From Trichosporon coremiiforme (lineage: Eukaryota; Basidiomycota; Tremellomycetes; Trichosporonales; Trichosporonaceae), in NCBI GenBank assembly GCA_039545355.1, contig BCJJ01000008.1, positions 62,001 to 126,000 of the forward strand: a stretch of DNA of 64,000 nt. The letters are read 5' to 3'. Each line of letters begins with the position of its first letter. Within the stretch, counting starts at the first letter, position 1. A program made the position numbers and the translations under genes. Shown piece after piece: positions 10,926-22,828 of the stretch. Below the pieces are notes generated by a model that saw only the letters and a list, made by a program, of their open reading frames with translations, was not told where the DNA came from and ran no database searches.

Positions 10926-12664
10926 TCGAGAAGTCACAATGCATAGGTTTGGGTTTCATGGCAGAGCCTGTCAACGGCGTTGTGACCTGTCTGGCAACAG
11001 TTACACACTTCCCGCGAACCGCAGCTGGAACCTTCTCACTGCTCGGCACATCTGCCACTGGACCGGTGATGCGCTCTAACAGGCCCGTATCAACTGACAG
11101 CACGGCTCTCCGACGCGCTCTCGGTTTGCCCGAACCATCTGCAGCAGGGGTGGCGCAGCTCTTGACGGAGGAGAGCTTTAGGCGTCGAGGTTGCCCGCTG
11201 ATTTAGATAAGCTCTCAGTATCTGGGGGCACAGCTTACAGTCGACGACGATCTCGCTGTGACGTCTGGATAAAGCCAAGGTCAGCCAAGCGCCACTCAGC
11301 TCGCCATGCGGTGTGTACTCCTGACATCGACCGCCCACGCAGTGCATTACTATCAGTGGGGTTCGTCAACCAGCACTCCATCACAGCAAGTCGCCTGGAC
11401 GGGCGATAAGCTGTCGTAAGTGTGGGGCGAGTCATCATAGCCGCCGGAAGAGATCGCTGAGGAGAGCAAAAGTACGCAGCTGCTTAAAAGCGAACAAAGC
11501 CGCGTAGAAGCGGCCACCGTTCCACCGTCGCAGCGCGAGACAGCCTGGCAGTAGTGAGACCCTGTGGAGTAACAGTCGGTTTGTTTGTCCCCACGGTGGA
11601 GCAAGCGCTCCAGTATGGAGCGACACAGCCGATGAGCTGCACCCAAGTGTGTGACCTGTTGCAGCTGGCTGTATCGTACGGAGGCGGGTCACATTCAGGA
11701 GGCATTGGGATTCAGAGCGGAGCGCAAGCGCGACAAGTCCTGCAGTGCATACGGTTTCTCATATTCCTTAAGGTCAGCCTCATCAGAGTCCAGATCGCAA
11801 TTGCAACTGCGACGATCCATCTTGAGGAGATCTGTCTGCTCAGCCTCGTGCGACTGGGGCACGTCTGACTAGACCGGCTATGCTGGAGCGTCACTGTAGG
11901 CGGCTGGATTTGGCTAGGCCCAGCTCCTCGGTGAGAGCGATTTGGTCTGGGTGACATCCCGGGCACAGGCTGGCCTGGCCAAGGAGTGCAACCTGACTTC
12001 GCTTGGGTGTACTATGAAGGGAGGCTCCACATCTGCAGACGCCGCATGACCCACCGCTTATAAACCCAGCCGCCCTGACTGAAAACAAGGGGGTTCAAGG
12101 AATAGGAGTACGGACAATTACAGGCCAAGCATCTGCAGAGCATGAGCCCGGCTACCCGCAACACTGGGTGGTGCCGTGTTTTTGTGGTGCCGTGCCTGGA
12201 CCTGGCCGCGTCTGCCTTGTGAATCCTGGCTATGTCATTGCTCGTCATGCTCGCAGACCTTGTGAGGTTACCAGTCACCGCTTCCGCTCGAGTCACCCAG
12301 TCACTCTGTCCAGCCGCCATTGACGGGCCCCCACCCGCCCAGGGGCGCGTCACTCAAACTGCCAAACCATGGCTTGTCAGCGCAGGAACAGCGCAGTAAA
12401 CCCACCCCCACTGCACTGGTGCTTGTAAGGTTTGTGGGATTGCAGATCCTCCAGCTCGCGACTCGTTCAAGCTCGTATATACTCCGCGATGTATCTTCAG
12501 ACTACCCATCTCCACTTCGACACAACTTTTCTGCTCTGCACCGACTTGATCAGTAACGATCACCCGATCGCCCGCCGATTCGACACATCCCATCCAGCTA
12601 GCTGGACGATACCCGCTCGCTTATACCCGCCCTCTTCTCTCAGTCTCGCTCTTCGCTCGACCCC
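10926..12664. other. Gene-free stretch upstream of the hypothetical gene
   Basis: 1.74 kb without a convincing coding region. Only short open frames below about 115 residues occur, with no domain signature and no consistent splice phasing. GTATATAC at about 12475 lies 190 bp before the next ATG and could be a TATA-like element. The last 60 bases before the ATG are CT-rich. Confidence 0.4.
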
Positions 12665-13885
12665 ATGCTGAGCACTCCGTCAGCCCCCGCACCACCCGAG
12701 CTCTCGCTACGCTATGCGTACGACGCGCCCTCGAACAACAACGTCGGCTTCACGCCCTCGGCTAGGAGGGCGCTGCAGCGCTCCTTCTCCTCTGCCTCCA
12801 CCTCGCCCGTGCAGCCCGCTCATCCACTCTCCGCGCTGGTAGTGCTCCCTGAAGCAGTCCAGCGTTCTCCGATCCGGGACGGAGCACTCGACGCGTCCCA
12901 CCCCTGGCTCAACGCCAGCGACCGCCAGAACTGGATCCTCCGCCTCGCAATGGCGATAACGGCCAACGACCCTGTAGCAGCGACCAAGGCGTGGCGCGGC
13001 CTCGCTGGCTCCCTCTACCCCGTCGAGCGTTCGGGCAGCACGTTCACCCGCCGAGACCAGGCTGGCGGCTCCCTTCTTCTCCAGACACACCAGAGGCGAC
13101 CCCGCGCGGCCCTAGCCGACGCAGTGGAGGGTCTCACGAAGAGTTCCGCGTGGCTCGCCCTCTGCGCGGCAGGTAGTAAGTTCAGCAGGTTCGCTGTCCT
13201 TCCCAATCCTGCAGACGCTGCGCTCGTCATCGCTGTCGAGGTCTCCGACACCACGAAGCAGAAGGGTTGGGCCATGACAATGAACGAATTCCTGGCCACG
13301 GCTACCGATACGGAGCTCGAGGGCCTGTGGGCGTGGGACCTTAAGCCGCGAGCTCTCGACGCTGGCGCCGTGCAGACGCTCTGGACCACAGTTCGTGCGA
13401 TGGGCACCGCTGGCGATGAAGTCAAGGCGACCGCACACGGCGCACAGGTCCTCGCCCGCTCCACGCCAGTTACCACCGGCCACCGCGGGTGCCGCCTCGC
13501 ACCTGCCGTGCCCGACTGCGCTGCCACTATCCCCAACCCTGTTCCCGCTCGCCTCCGCGGGTCTCGCAAGAGCACTTCGACGCCTACCTCGGGCTCTGAG
13601 CGGAGGAAGAGGGACTTCACCCCCCCTCCGATCGGGAAGGAGGAGGAGCGGAGTGCCGCCAAGGCGTACCGCGCCGAGAAGAAGCGGACGAAGGTCACCG
13701 CGTGGCTCGATGCGCTCAGCATCGAGGACAGCGAGACGGACCTGGAGGACGGGGAGCACCAGTGCGGATTGGAGAGGGAGTGCCTGCTTGTATTTGTTGA
13801 CGCGGGCGAGTTTGAGGAGATCATGGAGCAGCGTCTTGGCGCTGACGCGCCTTTCGGCGTCGGCTCGGCCAAGTCTGCTGCGTAG
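12665..13885 (+). CDS. Hypothetical protein, 406 residues
   Basis: Single open frame from the ATG at 12665 (MLSTPSAPAPPELS) to 13885. The ATG sits after a long CT-rich leader, as other genes in the window do. I do not recognise the family. The first 60 residues are Ser/Pro-rich. The middle (about 75-260) looks folded, with aromatic and hydrophobic spacing such as WILRLAMAITANDP, WRGLAGSLYP, KSSAWLALCAAGSKFSRFAVLP and LVIAVEVSD. The region 290-360 is basic and Ser/Pro-rich (RKSTSTPTSGSERRKRDF, EKKRTKVTAWL). The tail is acidic, with DSETDLEDGE and then LLVFVDAGEFEEIMEQRL. There is no signal peptide and no clear membrane segment. Codon use matches its neighbours, so I think it is real. Confidence 0.7.
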   Translation: MLSTPSAPAPPELSLRYAYDAPSNNNVGFTPSARRALQRSFSSASTSPVQPAHPLSALVVLPEAVQRSPIRDGALDASHPWLNASDRQNWILRLAMAITANDPVAATKAWRGLAGSLYPVERSGSTFTRRDQAGGSLLLQTHQRRPRAALADAVEGLTKSSAWLALCAAGSKFSRFAVLPNPADAALVIAVEVSDTTKQKGWAMTMNEFLATATDTELEGLWAWDLKPRALDAGAVQTLWTTVRAMGTAGDEVKATAHGAQVLARSTPVTTGHRGCRLAPAVPDCAATIPNPVPARLRGSRKSTSTPTSGSERRKRDFTPPPIGKEEERSAAKAYRAEKKRTKVTAWLDALSIEDSETDLEDGEHQCGLERECLLVFVDAGEFEEIMEQRLGADAPFGVGSAKSAA

Positions 13886-14498
13886 ACCTGGCGATCAGCA
13901 TTGTGACACATCTTGAACGCTGCTCGGACCAAAACTTGTTGTAGCTTTATCACACCGTGTATTTGATAGATGCCACTTGCCCCTTGCCACTTGCACGTCT
14001 CGAGAGCATGACACTGCTGATCGGCGTTCTCGGCGTCCTCGGGAGGTGTACGACACCAACCAGGCGTGCCTTGCGCTAGAGATCACCGCCCTCGGAGGTA
14101 GTTCGGTGGGTGCGTGGTGGGAAAGTGGCACTCGTGCTACCTGCCACCGATGGTGCGATCCGCATTTCGTCCCACGGGGAGGCGAAGACTATGCACTGAC
14201 CCTGCGTGGTCCTCCCCAATTCCTCGCCCTGTCAGTAGCATGGGGAAGACATGCCGCGGTGAAAGATGTTCGCGGTAATGAGCGTAATCACATGAAGACC
14301 TATTAAAGAGTAGAAAGAAAAAAGAAAGAAAAGCTAAGACCCCGTGCCCAAATCCCGAAATACGTTTTTACAGTTATGTGATGAGGTCAGATGGTGAGAG
14401 GATGAAGTCGTGGCGAGAGCGTGAGAGCACGAGCATGGAGTCTATGTCTAGATACACTTTTTAAATGGCACTGCCAGTCCACCGAGGGGTGAGGCAGT
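13886..14498. other. Convergent 3' intergenic region
   Basis: 613 bases between the hypothetical gene and the stop of the phosphate permease. A purine run (AAAGAAAAAAGAAAGAAAAG) lies at about 14314. No gene is visible, and 3' UTRs of both neighbours are likely. Confidence 0.4.
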
Positions 14499-16403
14499 TT
14501 ACCAGTGGGGGGCGTTGATGAAGAGACCGCAGAGACATCCGGCCGCAACACCGGCGACGGGGACGGTGAGGATCCAGCCGAGGAAGATGTGGCCGAACGC
14601 GCGCCAGTTGACAGCCTTAGGGCCACCCGAGACGAGACCGACACCGGCAGTGGCACCGGTGATGCACATGGTGGTCGAGACGGGAATGCCGTACTGCGAC
14701 GCAAGGAGGACGGTGATGGCGGCGCCAAACTCCATAGAGAAACCACGCGAGGGAGACATGAGAGTAAGGCGGTTACCAAGAGCTATGAGGATGTTGTAGC
14801 CGTAAGTGGCAAGACCGATGACGAGCATGGCAGCACCGAAGACGAGGACCCAGACCGGCGTCGGGGTGTCCTTGGGGGTGACAACGCCCTTGGACCAGAC
14901 GTAGTAGATGGCAGAGAAGGGGCCAACAGCGTTGGCGACATCGTTGGCGCCGTGCGCAAACGAGTTGGTGCACGCAGTGATGACCTGGAGGTAGGAGTAC
15001 ATGTGCTCGGTCTCGTTGTCGTACTGGTTGGCGTTCTCGTGCATGGCGCGGATGCGCTCGGCCTCCTTGTCGTTCTTGCCCTTCTGGGCGCTGTGGACGT
15101 CGAAGTTCCAGCCCTTAAGCAGCTTGCCGGGGACCTTGTAGCGGACGATGATCCAGAGGTTCTTCGGAAGGAGCCACGAGCCCTCGATCTTGTGCTGGTC
15201 CTCCTGCTCGACCTCTGCGAGGCGGGCGGGCTGAGCGGCGGGAGCCTGGTTCTGCAGGTGGGGCTCGCCCGCCTCGACGTCCTTCTCGGAGCCCCAAGCC
15301 TTGCCCTCAATCTCGGCCTCGTTCTCAATCGAGTTGTTACCAGACTCGGCACCAGCGACGGGAGGAGTCATCACAGCACCAGTCTCGGTGGTAGTGGCGG
15401 CGGGGCGCTCGTCCTCACGGCCGTAGACACGGTAGTCCTGGACATGCTGGTGGTTGGGGTCCTCGGGGGCAGGAGGAGCAGGGCGCTTCCAGAGGAGAGG
15501 GCCGAGGGGGAAGTGCCACCAGCGAAGGGTGTAGTCGCGACGGACAACCTTGCAGTAGACGTAGGGAACCCAGAAGATCATGGCGAGGATAGCGACGACC
15601 AGAGCGGTCAGGACAATCGCGAGAGCAATCGTAACCTGGGGCAGCTTGTCGAGCTTGAGGGAGGGCGATCCCTTATAAACGATGGACATGGTGAGGACAG
15701 CAATAACAGTGAAGAAGTAGAACGGCGAGAGCATAAGGCCCTTCTTGAGCGAATTCTTGCGGTCGAGGACAGCGAACTTGGTGATGAGGTAGACCACGGC
15801 AGCGAAGCCGGCAGAGATGGCCGGGGCAATACCAAAGCCGGCGAAGATGGTTGCGAGACCCTTGCCGTTGTTCCAGCCCCACTGGACGGCACCGGCACCC
15901 TTGAGAGCGACACCGACACCGGCGAGGGCAGAGACAATCGAGTACGTGGTGGAAACGGGCCACGAGTTGTAAGTGGCGATCATGAGCCAGGTGGCAGAGG
16001 CAACGAGGGCACAGGTGAAGCCGAGCATCTGGACGCCGGCGTTGTCACCGAATGTGGAGAGGGAAATGATACCGTTCTTGATGGTGCCGGAAACCTTGGC
16101 TCCGACAAGTACAGCTCCTAAGAATTCACAAATGGCGGCCAAGCAGGTCGCCTGCCTCATCGTGAGGGAGCGCGACGAGACCGACGTGGCGAAGGAGCTG
16201 CATTATTAGCATGTATACTCCAGAGAGCCGAGGTAGAGGTCTCGTATGGTGATGAGGCCTCGCCACTAATCACACGACCTCACACGACCGCATCCTATTC
16301 CCACTCACTTGGCCACATCGTTGGCACCGATGTTGAACGCATCGAGCGCGGCGAAGATGACGCCGATGGCGAAGATGTAGTCGTACTCGTGAAGGTAGGG
16401 CAT
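14499..16403 (-). CDS. PHO89: Inorganic phosphate permease, PiT family (Pho89-like)
   Basis: Exons 16403..16309 and 16197..14499 give 597 residues. The 111-nt intron interrupts the first signature and, once removed, restores GANDVANSFATSV at about residues 26-38. The second signature, GANDVANAVGPFSAIYY, lies in the second half. These paired repeats define the PiT (Pho89/Pho-4) carriers, which take up phosphate with sodium or protons at the plasma membrane. About ten to twelve hydrophobic segments flank a long charged cytoplasmic loop (about 235-400) with KVPGKLLKGWNFDVH near its end. The start is the ATG at 16403 (MPYLHEYDYIFAIG). The gene diverges from a secreted alkaline phosphatase, which suggests joint phosphate control. 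A 538-codon open frame on the opposite strand is a shadow of this gene. Confidence 0.95.
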
Positions 16404-19057
16404 CTTCGCTCGATCTTCTGTCGGTGGGAGGAGAAAGTGAGCTTCGAGTGGATGGGGATCAGCTGGCCGGGAGGTCTGTTCTCCTTTTATCGGTTGGTGA
16501 GCTCTAGCGCTGCCTGAGTCCTTTGACACTTCTTCCCGGGACACAGGTCGAGATTATGAGCCCACTCTCGGACGAGTGACTCGGACTCTGCGCCCGTTCC
16601 GGCGACTTCAGCAACAAGTCGGGCAGGAGTCGGCCCTTCTCGTCTGTCGTCGCCATCTCACCTGGCGTGCCCTGTGTCGCCTGCACGGCATATCCCCAGG
16701 AACACTTGATCCAACTCGCTAGTGCGGTGAACGTTTCTGTACGGCCAAGTCCAGAAAGTCTTGGCATGGAGTTCAGCAGGAGATCTCTACATGTTGCTGT
16801 CCCGACACGTCATTTGACTGGCTTAGATTCACCGCCCAGGTAGAGTATGTCCGGACCTTGCGCCAGGTGGTTCTGATAGGGGGCTGATAGGGAAGCCGCA
16901 GGGTGTGCTACGCGATGTCTTGGCATCTTTCAGGTCCCAGAAACGTTCGTGGAATTTCAGTTAAGCGTCTTTTCGGTGCGGAGGACATGTGCCCCCGCAC
17001 CTCTGCGCGTGTCGCGATTATCAGCTTTCTTTCTGGAGCGCGAACAAGATGGACAAGAGCAAGGTAACATGTCACAAGACCACTAGGCAAGGAACCCAAA
17101 GCGACGATCACTCCCATATACTGATGCATGTTGTTTTTAGAAACCACGTCTGTTCTGTAATGGACTAACGAGAGTGCTGCGGGGACAGCGGGGTCGCCGA
17201 TTTGGAAGCGAAGGGGCACCCAAGTGGATCCGCACATGCCGAAGCTGACAGTGGCTCTCATTCGCTCAGCGGACATTGGAGTTTCATCGCGGTCCTTTGG
17301 ATATACGAAGGGGAGGTGCCCCGGTCCGCAGAGAAGGCGTGATTGGGCGCGTTCCACTGACGCAGGACTTATGGAGGAAAGGGAATCGGTATCTCGGCAC
17401 GGATGAGAAGGAACGTGGGTGAGTATACCGCAGGGAGCTCAAGTGCCACAAGTCTAAATGCGGACGGTGCCTGAGACCGTGGTCTTGGCATCGCAATCGA
17501 CAAACGTGCGTTCGCGACATCCTGTCATCTTCCTTCCTCCCACTCTCCATCCCGCCCATGACTATCTGCCTACCCACTCCGGCTCGCTCGCGTCCATGCC
17601 TCCCGCCTAGCCTCAGCATCTACATCCGCTCACCAAAGCACCAAAGTCACATGCTCGATGTCCGCTGTTCCTCGAGATCCATTATCGGCGACTTGCCCAT
17701 TAGTGCTGCCCGCAGTTGCTTGTCCAGCCCAGCCTGGCCAGCCGCAGAGATCTCGCCCACAAACGTGCATTGCCGTCACTGAATCTCGGTCGTCTTCCGA
17801 GCGGGAGCTTCCTGCGATCTTGGCCATGGGCTATCACACCCCCTTGCTACTAACCCTCCAAGCTCAGCGCGCCCGAAAGCCAAGCGCTGTCTTGCCATGC
17901 GGCAGGTGCGCCAAGTACGACAGGTACACCTCACCGACCCCCTTGACATCACTGACAAGAATACCAAGCTTGAGGGCGCGGCACCCGCGGACTCTGGGGT
18001 ACGAAGTCTCTCCGAGGGCGCACTTCGCTATGCATGAGTCGGTCAAACCCAAGTCAGCAGCTTCCGACCCTTGACTCACCCCAGCGACGCCGAACCGTAA
18101 CGATTTTCACGACCCTTGCAGGATCCAGTGAACATTGCGCCAAGAAAGTTGTGCCTTGTCTCCTCTAGCAACGTGCTCTCCTGCCTCTGTCCGGACCGCC
18201 GGAGTGCGCGGGCTGGAAGCTGGAAGCCTGCCGCATCAGCCGGGCAGCTCGGGTCAGGCGAGCAGCCGCGAGCAGCAGCTTGCCCGGGAAAATCACCTCT
18301 TCGCCGACATTCATGAGGCGTACCTCGACATGACCTCGGAATTGTTAGTCGCCGCTCGTACGTGACTGGCTGCCCTCGTGCTCGTGGGCATGAGCCCATC
18401 CGCATAGCTCACGACAGTATCCGCGCCGATCCGTGATATCGCCGGTTGGGTTGCAGTCGCCATCGGGTGGCTCGGACGACCTGGAAATGCTCATGAGACC
18501 ACGTTCTTGATCTCTGATATCCGGTGCGGCTAAGCTTTGCATTTCACGCTAGTGTCACATCCCTTCAAGGCTAAGGAACACATCACCGCCTCCACACCTG
18601 CCTCTCAGCTGATGCGGCCGCCGCCTTCAACTGGAGCGCCGTCAAGCTTGCCCAACTCGCGTCCCCAGCTGAGCCGCCGGAGCTCAAGGTCCGGTGGGAC
18701 TGGGTCCTGTCATGAACTTTACTCAATCAGAACAGACTAAGGGTATCTGATATGACACGATCGGCCCAAACTACGACGTTAAGTGAGCTAGTGGGCGAGT
18801 TTGCGACTGCACGCTGAGCCCTCGTCCGCTCGTACCGATGTTCTCCTGCTTGTGGTTCGCCGCTCTTGCCATGCTGATTAAGTTTGGGGCCTGAGCACTC
18901 CACTGCCAAACACCTGCGCAAAACGTGCTGGGAAATCTGGCGGCCGACCTGACCGATATGGAAACAAGCGTCGCTTACTCAAGCGCTCGCTATATAACTC
19001 CAGTTTAGCTCAGCATGTGATGTTCCCCACATCAAGGCTCCCAATCTTTTGGAAACC
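16404..19057. promoter_or_regulatory. Long divergent region between phosphate permease and alkaline phosphatase
   Basis: 2.65 kb with no recognisable gene. It contains six copies of CACGTT or its complement AACGTG, at 17412, 17503, 17762, 18170, 18500 (as CACGTT) and 18922, but no CACGTG. In Saccharomyces CACGTG is the strong and CACGTT the weaker Pho4 site. The use of the same sites here is inferred. A TATATAA lies at 18991. Confidence 0.45.
18991..18997 (+). promoter_or_regulatory. TATA box of the alkaline phosphatase gene
   Basis: TATATAA stands 67 bp upstream of the ATG at 19058, within TCGCTATATAACTCC. The spacing is suitable for a TATA-driven, inducible fungal promoter. It is supported by sequence and position only. 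Confidence 0.5.
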
Positions 19058-21336
19058 ATGGCGGCTGCTTTCATCGCCGGCCTACTCTTTGTCGGAGGCG
19101 CCAATGCGCAGACGTTCCGCCGCACTGCGGCGTGCCCGACGCTCGGATGCGTGTTCCCTCCCGACCAGGCCGACTTCATCTCTGGACGTGAGTGACTTTC
19201 TTCCGCCTCCCCCAGTCTCTACGACCTCTCTAAGCCCCCAGTCCGCTCCGGACTCGGCCTCTGTGGACCGCATTCGCGTTTCGCTATACGCACTTTCCCT
19301 GTGCAACACGAAGCGTAGTACTGAGATCCGAGTCAAACCTCGGTCACAGTGCACCTCATTGCCTCACCCACCTAGCCCCGAGCCACGACCTATGCCAAGC
19401 CCACCCAACTCGCCCTTACTCCACCACCAGACTAACATCAGAAACGTTCGACATCCGTATCGAGGTCCAGGCTCCCGTCAACGGCTCCGAGGCATACAAC
19501 GGCGGCTCTCAGGACTCAAACTTCGAGCTCAAGATCGGCGGCAAGGGCGCGGAGCTGATCCCGGTCACGCAGTTCTTCAACCTGCCCGAGCCTGAGCTGA
19601 AGAACTACACGTTCCACTACTACGAGGACCTGTTTGCGGAGGAGGAGGGGCGTCCGACGCTCGTCAACGTCTTCGCCAAGACCTACCGCAACGTCCAGCT
19701 GCACAACCCTGGGCAGTATGAGCTCAGCCTCTCGTACCACGGCGGGAAGGAGACCAAGGCGACCTGGGGCGTGAACGAGCGCAAGCCCGTCAAGGGATGC
19801 AAGCCGAAGAACCTACTCGTGTTCATCGGCGACGGCATGGCCACCTCTATGATCTCCGCCGCGCGCCTGCTCGCCCACAAGACCATCAACGGAAAGTACC
19901 AGACGACGCTGAAGCTGGACGAGGCGCCCGCGTACGGCTCGCAGATGACGCACTCGCTCGACAGCTTCATCACCGACTCGGCCAACTCTGCCTCGTCCCT
20001 CTTCACCGGCAAGAAGATGACGGTCAACGGCCTGAACGCGTACACGGACAGCACTGGCGATGGCACCGGGCTCGAGAACGCCAAGGTCGAGACGGTGTGG
20101 GAGATGTTCCGCCGTCTCACGGGAGGACAGGTCGGAATCGTGTCCAAGGCGTACATTGCGGACGCGACGCCGGCGGCTGTGTGCACGCACACGTCCCAGC
20201 GTGGTCTCTACGACACGATCATCGAGCAGTACCTCGTCGGCCTGATCCCCAACACCTCCGACTACAGGGCGTGGTACCCGTGGCAGGGGGTTGATGTGCT
20301 CTTCGGCGGCGGCGGCGAGAACTTCCTGCCCGGCAAGAAGAACGGCAACGTGTCTCAGTTCGAGCGCTGGGAGAAGGCCGGCTACCAGCTCGGCTACACC
20401 AAGACGGACCTTGAGGGGCTGAACAATGACGACCGCGCGCTCGCCATCTTCACGCAGGGCAACATCTCGACCTGGCTCGACCAGCACGTGTTCACCGACA
20501 CGCTCAAGCTCGCCAAGCTCGCCAACGGCACTGAGGGCGCCTACGACCAGCCGGGGCTCAAGGACATGACGCTCAAGGCTATCGACATTCTGTCCACCCG
20601 CGCCAAGAAGCGCAACACGGGCTGGGCGCTCATGTCCGAGGCGGCGCTGATCGACAAGCAGATGCACGTGCAGGACGTGGACCGGGCGCTGGGCGACCTG
20701 CTCGAGCTGGATGACACGGTGCGCGCGACGCTGCAGCATCTCGAGGAAATCGGCGAGCTCGAGGACACCCTGGTCGTTGTTACGGCCGACCACGGGCACG
20801 GGTTCGACGTCTTCGGTTCGACGGACACAAAGTACCTCCAGTCCAAGAAGACGGCGCGCGAGAAGCGCAACGCCGTCGGCACGTACCTGAACTCTGGCCT
20901 GTCCAACTATGTCGTCCCGCACGACGTCAGCGCGACCAACCACACCATCTTCACCGGCCCCCAGGGCCCCGGATTCCCCGTCACCTGGGACCCGCGGTAC
21001 ACCATTGCGCACGGCTGGGCCGCGTTCCCGGACAAGCGGGAGGATTTCCAGGTCAAGAAGGCGCACGAGCGCCTCCCCGCCGTCAAGGACAAGGAGAAGG
21101 GGGACGGATACTTCTTCAACCCCCTCGATGCGCCGGACGGGTTCGAGATGACGGGCAACATGAACGTGGGCGAGGCGCAGGGCGTGCACTCCCTCGTCGA
21201 TGTGCCCGTCTATGCGTGGGGTCCCGGACACGAGATCTTCCGCGGCGTCATGAGCAATGTCGACATTGCGTTCCGGATCGCGCAGGCTATGGACCTGGGT
21301 CGCGCGCAGAATGAGACCAAGCCTTACCAGCCGTAA
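19058..21336 (+). CDS. Secreted alkaline phosphatase
   Basis: Exons 19058..19187 and 19442..21336 give 674 residues. The 254-nt intron is long for this genome. Exon 1 encodes a short signal peptide (MAAAFIAGLLFVGGANAQ, probable cut after ANA) and part of the mature N-terminus. Residues about 45-160 form an extra domain before the catalytic core. The core begins KNLLVFIGDGM with metal-binding Asp174. It continues with TDSANSASSLFTGKK, where Ser223 is the expected phosphorylated nucleophile, and later TADHGHGFDVFGS with metal ligands near Asp493-His494. LFGGGGENF is also typical. The enzyme hydrolyses phosphate monoesters outside the cell or in the vacuole. It diverges from the PHO89-type permease, so release and uptake of phosphate may be co-regulated. 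It converges on COX11 with 205 bp between stops. Confidence 0.93.
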
Positions 21337-21541
21337 GGCGCAAGGCGAAGCCGAGCGTCGAAGGAATGGCGGTAGACATCAAAAACGTAGCGTAGTTTCC
21401 GGGATAATAATGAGCAGTGCGGGTTAGGACATTGGCGATCAGTAGGAGTTGATGACTGGAGTGATGATGCATGCAATGTTAATGACAGATAAAGCTGTTG
21501 ATGTTCTAAATCCCTTCTATCCCTCTCTCCGGCCCTTCCGC

Positions 21542-22828
21542 CTAGACCTTCTTCTCAGCGCTAACCGGGTTGGCGGGCAGATTCTCATACTGGTCCCATC
21601 CCATGCTCTTCTCAACGACCTCGAGCGGCGCGTCGGGCACAAGGTGGCCCATGTCGTTACGCTTGGCCCTGAAAAAGGTGTAGGACAGGATCACGTCGTC
21701 GACCTGGTCCAGCGTCGGGTCGTCAATGATGTCGCGGTCGATGAAGAAGAAGACGGGCAGGTCGACTTCCTCGCCGGCGCGGATCTTTTGCTCTTCGAAA
21801 CAGAAGCACTCGACTTTGGCAAAGTAGGGCGCGATCTGGACGTTAGCTTGGGCTCGCTTCCTGGAAGCTGCAGTCGTGGGGAAAGGGTGTGCGAGTCAAG
21901 GCGGGGTGGAAGGGAATTGCAGGGGTGGGTGGCCAGTGGCCGCAAGTCACCGCTGGCCGTCGCGATGTCCGGAGTGGCGAGTGCGCCACTCGGGGGACTG
22001 CTCGGCCGATTCGGCCACCGACCCGGGCCTTTGAAGTCCCACAAGAGTTGAGCCGCAGTGCGTCTCCCCCGAACAAGATCTCCGGGGGGAACCGGTGTAG
22101 CCCTCCGTCGTGGCTGTGAACGGGCACACTTGATGCGGAGATCAGTCGACTCCGCTCCGTACCGTACCGTCCCTTAACCCCCTCCCTCCGTCTCCATATC
22201 CCCTCCCCTTCCTTCCTGCAGTTCATCAAGTAGCGAAACTCACCTTCTCCGGCGTCATGTTATAAGTCGCAATCCCAATCAAGTCCTGATTACTGTGATT
22301 CGTCGCCGTGTAGAAAGCAAGCGCGGTCTGGCCCGGTACAACCGTCACAGACTTCTGCACAGGCGTGAAGCTCCACGGCAGCGTATCGCTCGACGTGGCC
22401 TGGAACCGCACCGTGATGGGCCGTCCCTTACTCTCATCGGTCGCGTAGAGTTTGTGCGCCTCGAACCGCGACGGGTCCGTCATCGGCGTGCCGGCGTATC
22501 CAGTGGCCGCACAGAAGGCGCGGTAGGCTGGCACCGCGGCATAAGTGGTAGCGGTCGCGAGGGCGAGCGCTCCGACGACATAGAGCAGGATGGAGCGGTT
22601 GTGCTTCATTCGGGCTGCGTAGTGCGCGTTCAGGCGGTCGTGGTACGACTGTCCGGGCTGCCCGGGTTGAGGAGGGGCATGGCCGGCCGGGCCGGCCGCG
22701 GACGCATGAGCTGGCGGTTTCGGCGGAGGAGGAGGGGCGGCAGAGTACGCTCGGCGGCAGAGCGGCGACGATAGCGGGATGGAGAGGCGTGTTGGCGGTA
22801 ACCGCTGGCGAAGGACGGAGCGCATCAT
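21542..22828 (-). CDS. COX11: Cytochrome c oxidase assembly protein Cox11
   Basis: Exons 22828..22244 and 21835..21542 give 292 residues. The intron is 408 nt, ten times the local norm, and ends CTAACGTCCAG. Removing it joins NMTPEK to IAPYFAKVECFCFEEQ, the copper-site region of Cox11 with Cys205 and Cys207. A mitochondrial presequence rich in Arg and Ser leads (MMRSVLRQRLPPTRLS), then a Pro/Ala-rich linker and one membrane span near residues 98-118 (ILLYVVGALALATATTYAAV). Later landmarks are VRFQATSSDTLPWSF, TYNMTPEK, DLPVFFFIDRD and LSYTFF. Cox11 delivers copper to the CuB site of Cox1 in the inner membrane, with its globular domain in the intermembrane space. Two ATGs stand side by side at 22828 and 22825, and I take the first. 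Confidence 0.93.

Noticed and set aside
9183..10937. 584-codon open frame on the minus strand
   Set aside because: Shadow of the methyltransferase gene. The sense frame has clear AdoMet motifs and the antisense frame has none.
13015..13953. 312-codon open frame on the minus strand
   Set aside because: Antisense to the hypothetical gene at 12665. The sense frame has the more ordinary composition and a well-placed ATG.
14505..16121. 538-codon open frame on the plus strand
   Set aside because: It is antisense to the PHO89-type permease, is dominated by Gly, Asp, Glu and Val typical of a shadow of GC-rich codons, and shows no domain.
18116..18365. Short frames in the PHO89/phosphatase intergenic region
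   Set aside because: Below 80 residues, with no signature and no splice partners.
19813..21231. 472-codon open frame on the minus strand
   Set aside because: Antisense to the alkaline phosphatase. Composition is that of a reverse shadow.
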